The translations under genes were made by a program, and so were the position numbers. Of a stretch of DNA of 64,000 nt, positions 62,327 to 64,000 are shown piece by piece (the first letter of the stretch is position 1; every line of letters starts with the position of its first letter). This DNA comes from Desulfovibrio desulfuricans DSM 642. Lineage in GTDB: Bacteria; Desulfobacterota; Desulfovibrionia; Desulfovibrionales; Desulfovibrionaceae. Below the pieces are notes generated by a model that was not told the origin of the DNA, searched no databases, and was given only the letters and a program-made list of their open reading frames with translations. The stretch spans positions 1-64,000 of the forward strand of contig NZ_ATUZ01000013.1 in the NCBI RefSeq assembly GCF_000420465.1, read 5' to 3'.

Positions 62327-64000
62327 TGAAGTTATCGGATTTTTCCTTTGCTGCTCCTGCAAAAGAGTCTGCAAGGCCTGAATCTGCCAGTATTTTCGGC
62401 TCCGGCCCGCAAACAGCGGGTGCCACGCAGGCAGGGCAGGAGTTTGCCAGCCTTGAGCACCTGTTCCGCAGCATTGCTGACGCAAGGCCAGAAGCCCAAG
62501 CCCTGACCGGGGGCGGCCCTGGGCTGAGCTTCAGGGAGCTGGATGTTCTTTCGGAGTGCATTGCCCGTTTCATCCGTGCACAGGGTTATGGACACGAGCC
62601 CGTGGTGGGCGTGCTGTGCGCGCGCGGCGCGGTGTACCTGGCTGCGGCCCTTGGCGTTATGCGGGCCGGGGCAGTGTATCTGCCCCTGGAGCGCGAGCAG
62701 CCGCAAAGCCGCAAAGAGGCCATGCTGCGGCCTGCAAGCCTGATTATTGCCGACAGCGCATGCCTGCGCGAGGCCGAGTATTTTCACTACAGAAATCCTG
62801 GCATCCGGCACGTGCTCTGCCTTGATGCGCAGGACTATGACGATGCCGCCGAAAAAGGCACAGGCCTTGTAAGCACGGAATACTGGGAGCAGGTGGCACA
62901 GGCGGGCAGCGACATGGGCTGGAAGAGCGATTTTGACGCCGCCCCCTGCCCGCAAAGTGAGCTCGCGGTCATGGCTGCTGCCGTGCTTGAGAAATGCGGG
63001 CTGGCTAGCAAAGCTGAGGCTCACAGTGCAAAGTCGTTTGCGGCTGGCCGCAAGGTGCTGGATGTGGGCAGCGGGTCTGGCTGCGTGGCGCAGGCGCTTG
63101 CCGGAGCCGCGCAGGAATATGCGGCTGTGGATATGGCCCGCAATGAACTCAGCCGCCTTGCCAGTTTTGACGCTGCCGCCAGGGTGACGCCGTATCGTAT
63201 GGAGGCGGCGGACATACATTTTCTTGAAGGCCAAACCTTTGACGTGGTGGTCATGAACGGCGTGGTGGAAAATTTCCCCGGCTACAATTATCTGCGCAGG
63301 GTGCTGAATCACGCCGTGCAGCTGCTCACGCCAGAAGGTCTGGTTTTTGTGGGTGCTGTGCGCGATCTGGATTGCCGCGATGATCTGCGGGCTGCCTTGC
63401 AGGCCCATGCCCTTGCCACCGGCAATCAAACTGGCCTGCTGCGGCTTGATGCCTCTGCCGAGCTGTTTGTTCCCCGCCAGTTTTTTACGGAGTGGGCGGC
63501 GCGCTGCCCTGTGCCGGTGGAAGTGACGTTCTCTCCCTGCGTTCTGGGGCAAAACCATGAGCAAAGCCGTGGAGATGGCGGCGAACAGCACGGGGCGCAG
63601 TCCTTCCGCTATGATGTGGCCATCCGCCATGGCGGCAGTCGTCCTCAGGTTCCGGTTTCGCGGTTCGGGGCGCAGCATCTGCCGCCTGCGGGCGGGCAAG
63701 CCCTGCCTCCATGCGATCCCGCCCAGGCTGCCTATATCGTGTATACCAGCGGTTCAACAGGCACTCCCAAGGGGGTGGTGGTAGAGCACCGCAACCTCAT
63801 GCATATTTTGCGCGCCCTGCGCCCCTATGCGGCGGGTTGCGAGAGGGTGGGGCTGGTTGCGCCCCTGTCGTTTGACGCCTCGGTGCAGCAGTTGGCGGTG
63901 TCGGTCTTCAGCGGCAAGAGCCTGCACGTGCTGTCGGACGAAGAACGCAAGAACCCCTCGCTTTTTTGCGCCTGCGCGCGTGAGCGCGGGCTTGACCTGT
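62323..64000 (+). CDS. NRPS with methyltransferase-interrupted A domain, 5' part
   Basis: Open to the end of the window; 559 codons seen. ATG at 62323 overlaps the stop of the megasynthase (ATGA); a second ATG follows at once. The A domain begins with core A1 (LSFRELDVLSE) and A2 (VMRAGAVYLPLE, ~112-123). A methyltransferase-like insert comes next (~200-415), and only then A3 (YTSGSTGTPKG, 474-484). The early pocket residues read D-A-x-x-Q (SFDASVQQ); the rest is cut off, so the substrate cannot be called. It should activate and probably methylate the amino acid joined by the preceding C5 domain. Confidence 0.93.
   Translation, partial: MMKLSDFSFAAPAKESARPESASIFGSGPQTAGATQAGQEFASLEHLFRSIADARPEAQALTGGGPGLSFRELDVLSECIARFIRAQGYGHEPVVGVLCARGAVYLAAALGVMRAGAVYLPLEREQPQSRKEAMLRPASLIIADSACLREAEYFHYRNPGIRHVLCLDAQDYDDAAEKGTGLVSTEYWEQVAQAGSDMGWKSDFDAAPCPQSELAVMAAAVLEKCGLASKAEAHSAKSFAAGRKVLDVGSGSGCVAQALAGAAQEYAAVDMARNELSRLASFDAAARVTPYRMEAADIHFLEGQTFDVVVMNGVVENFPGYNYLRRVLNHAVQLLTPEGLVFVGAVRDLDCRDDLRAALQAHALATGNQTGLLRLDASAELFVPRQFFTEWAARCPVPVEVTFSPCVLGQNHEQSRGDGGEQHGAQSFRYDVAIRHGGSRPQVPVSRFGAQHLPPAGGQALPPCDPAQAAYIVYTSGSTGTPKGVVVEHRNLMHILRALRPYAAGCERVGLVAPLSFDASVQQLAVSVFSGKSLHVLSDEERKNPSLFCACARERGLDL
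62920..63565 (+). other. Methyltransferase insert between A2 and A3
   Basis: SAM motif I VLDVGSGSG (residues 245-253), an acidic residue in AVDMARNELSRL, and FDVVVMNGVVENFPGYNYL followed by a LTPEGLVFVGAVRDL strand-helix block, as in NRPS-embedded methyltransferases (VVQYFP...GDVR type). The insertion point before A3 differs from the commoner A8-A9 site. Confidence 0.8.

Noticed and set aside
60188-62485. 765-codon frame opposite the 3' end of the megasynthase
   Set aside because: Antisense shadow running across the stop and start of two NRPS genes.
1-64000. CRISPR arrays
   Set aside because: No regularly spaced direct repeats of 20-40 bases and no cas genes were seen.

Overview
The window looks like chromosome of a Desulfovibrio-type sulfate reducer (Desulfovibrionaceae). 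This is inferred from the flgF-flgG-flgA-flgH operon with a sigma-54-type promoter, the tig-clpP-clpX-lon block, a selenocysteine-containing SelD, and the overall codon style. No species can be named from the sequence alone.

Left part (1-4.2 kb): remains of mobile DNA. There is the 3' end of an IS3-family transposase, then an AT-rich unknown gene (433 aa) next to a tyrosine integrase that lies against the 3' end of tRNA-Leu(CAG). This is the usual layout of an island inserted in a tRNA gene; the far end of the island is not visible.

4.5-24 kb: ordinary chromosome. Flagellar rod and L-ring genes flgF-G-A-H end at a terminator, followed by about 0.9 kb of hairpin-rich DNA with a possible tRNA-Ser remnant. 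Next is a five-gene sugar cassette (HpcH-type aldolase, extended SDR, CMP-Kdo-synthetase-like enzyme, hexapeptide acyltransferase, HAD phosphatase) that could make and activate an ulosonic-acid-type sugar. Then come a DUF3829 lipoprotein, a YbjQ-like protein, a chemoreceptor, fliJ/motE-like/truA, thiD, and cobU between two unknown envelope proteins.

24-33 kb: on the minus strand, tRNA-Leu(UAG)-tig, clpP-clpX and lon. A Rho-independent terminator sits just upstream of the lon ribosome-binding site. Next is selD, whose catalytic residue is encoded by an in-frame TGA (Sec12) followed by a SECIS-like hairpin. Then a VanX-type D-Ala-D-Ala dipeptidase and a formyltransferase-fold protein.

33-64 kb: a large natural-product locus. 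Rightward runs a hybrid NRPS/PKS of about 5,600 aa (C-A-T / C-T-E / C-T / C-A(Ser)-T / KS-DH-KR-T / C), coupled by an ATGA overlap to a second NRPS whose adenylation domain carries a methyltransferase inserted between core motifs A2 and A3; it leaves the window unfinished. Leftward and divergent are a lysine-2,3-aminomutase-like radical SAM enzyme, a type II thioesterase and a 4'-phosphopantetheinyl transferase. Beyond them a second leftward run encodes two orphan DUF534-type substrate-binding proteins, a DUF697 membrane protein, a cyclic-peptide-type ABC exporter, a Cys-containing secreted protein, an SPFH/band-7 protein, a 55-aa membrane protein and a large MFS protein with an N-terminal sensor-like region. 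The parts suggest a peptide-polyketide containing an aromatic residue (Tyr-like code), a D-residue, serine and one reduced ketide unit, possibly with a beta-amino acid. Two modules lack adenylation domains and the KS lacks an AT, so at least two loading activities must act in trans.
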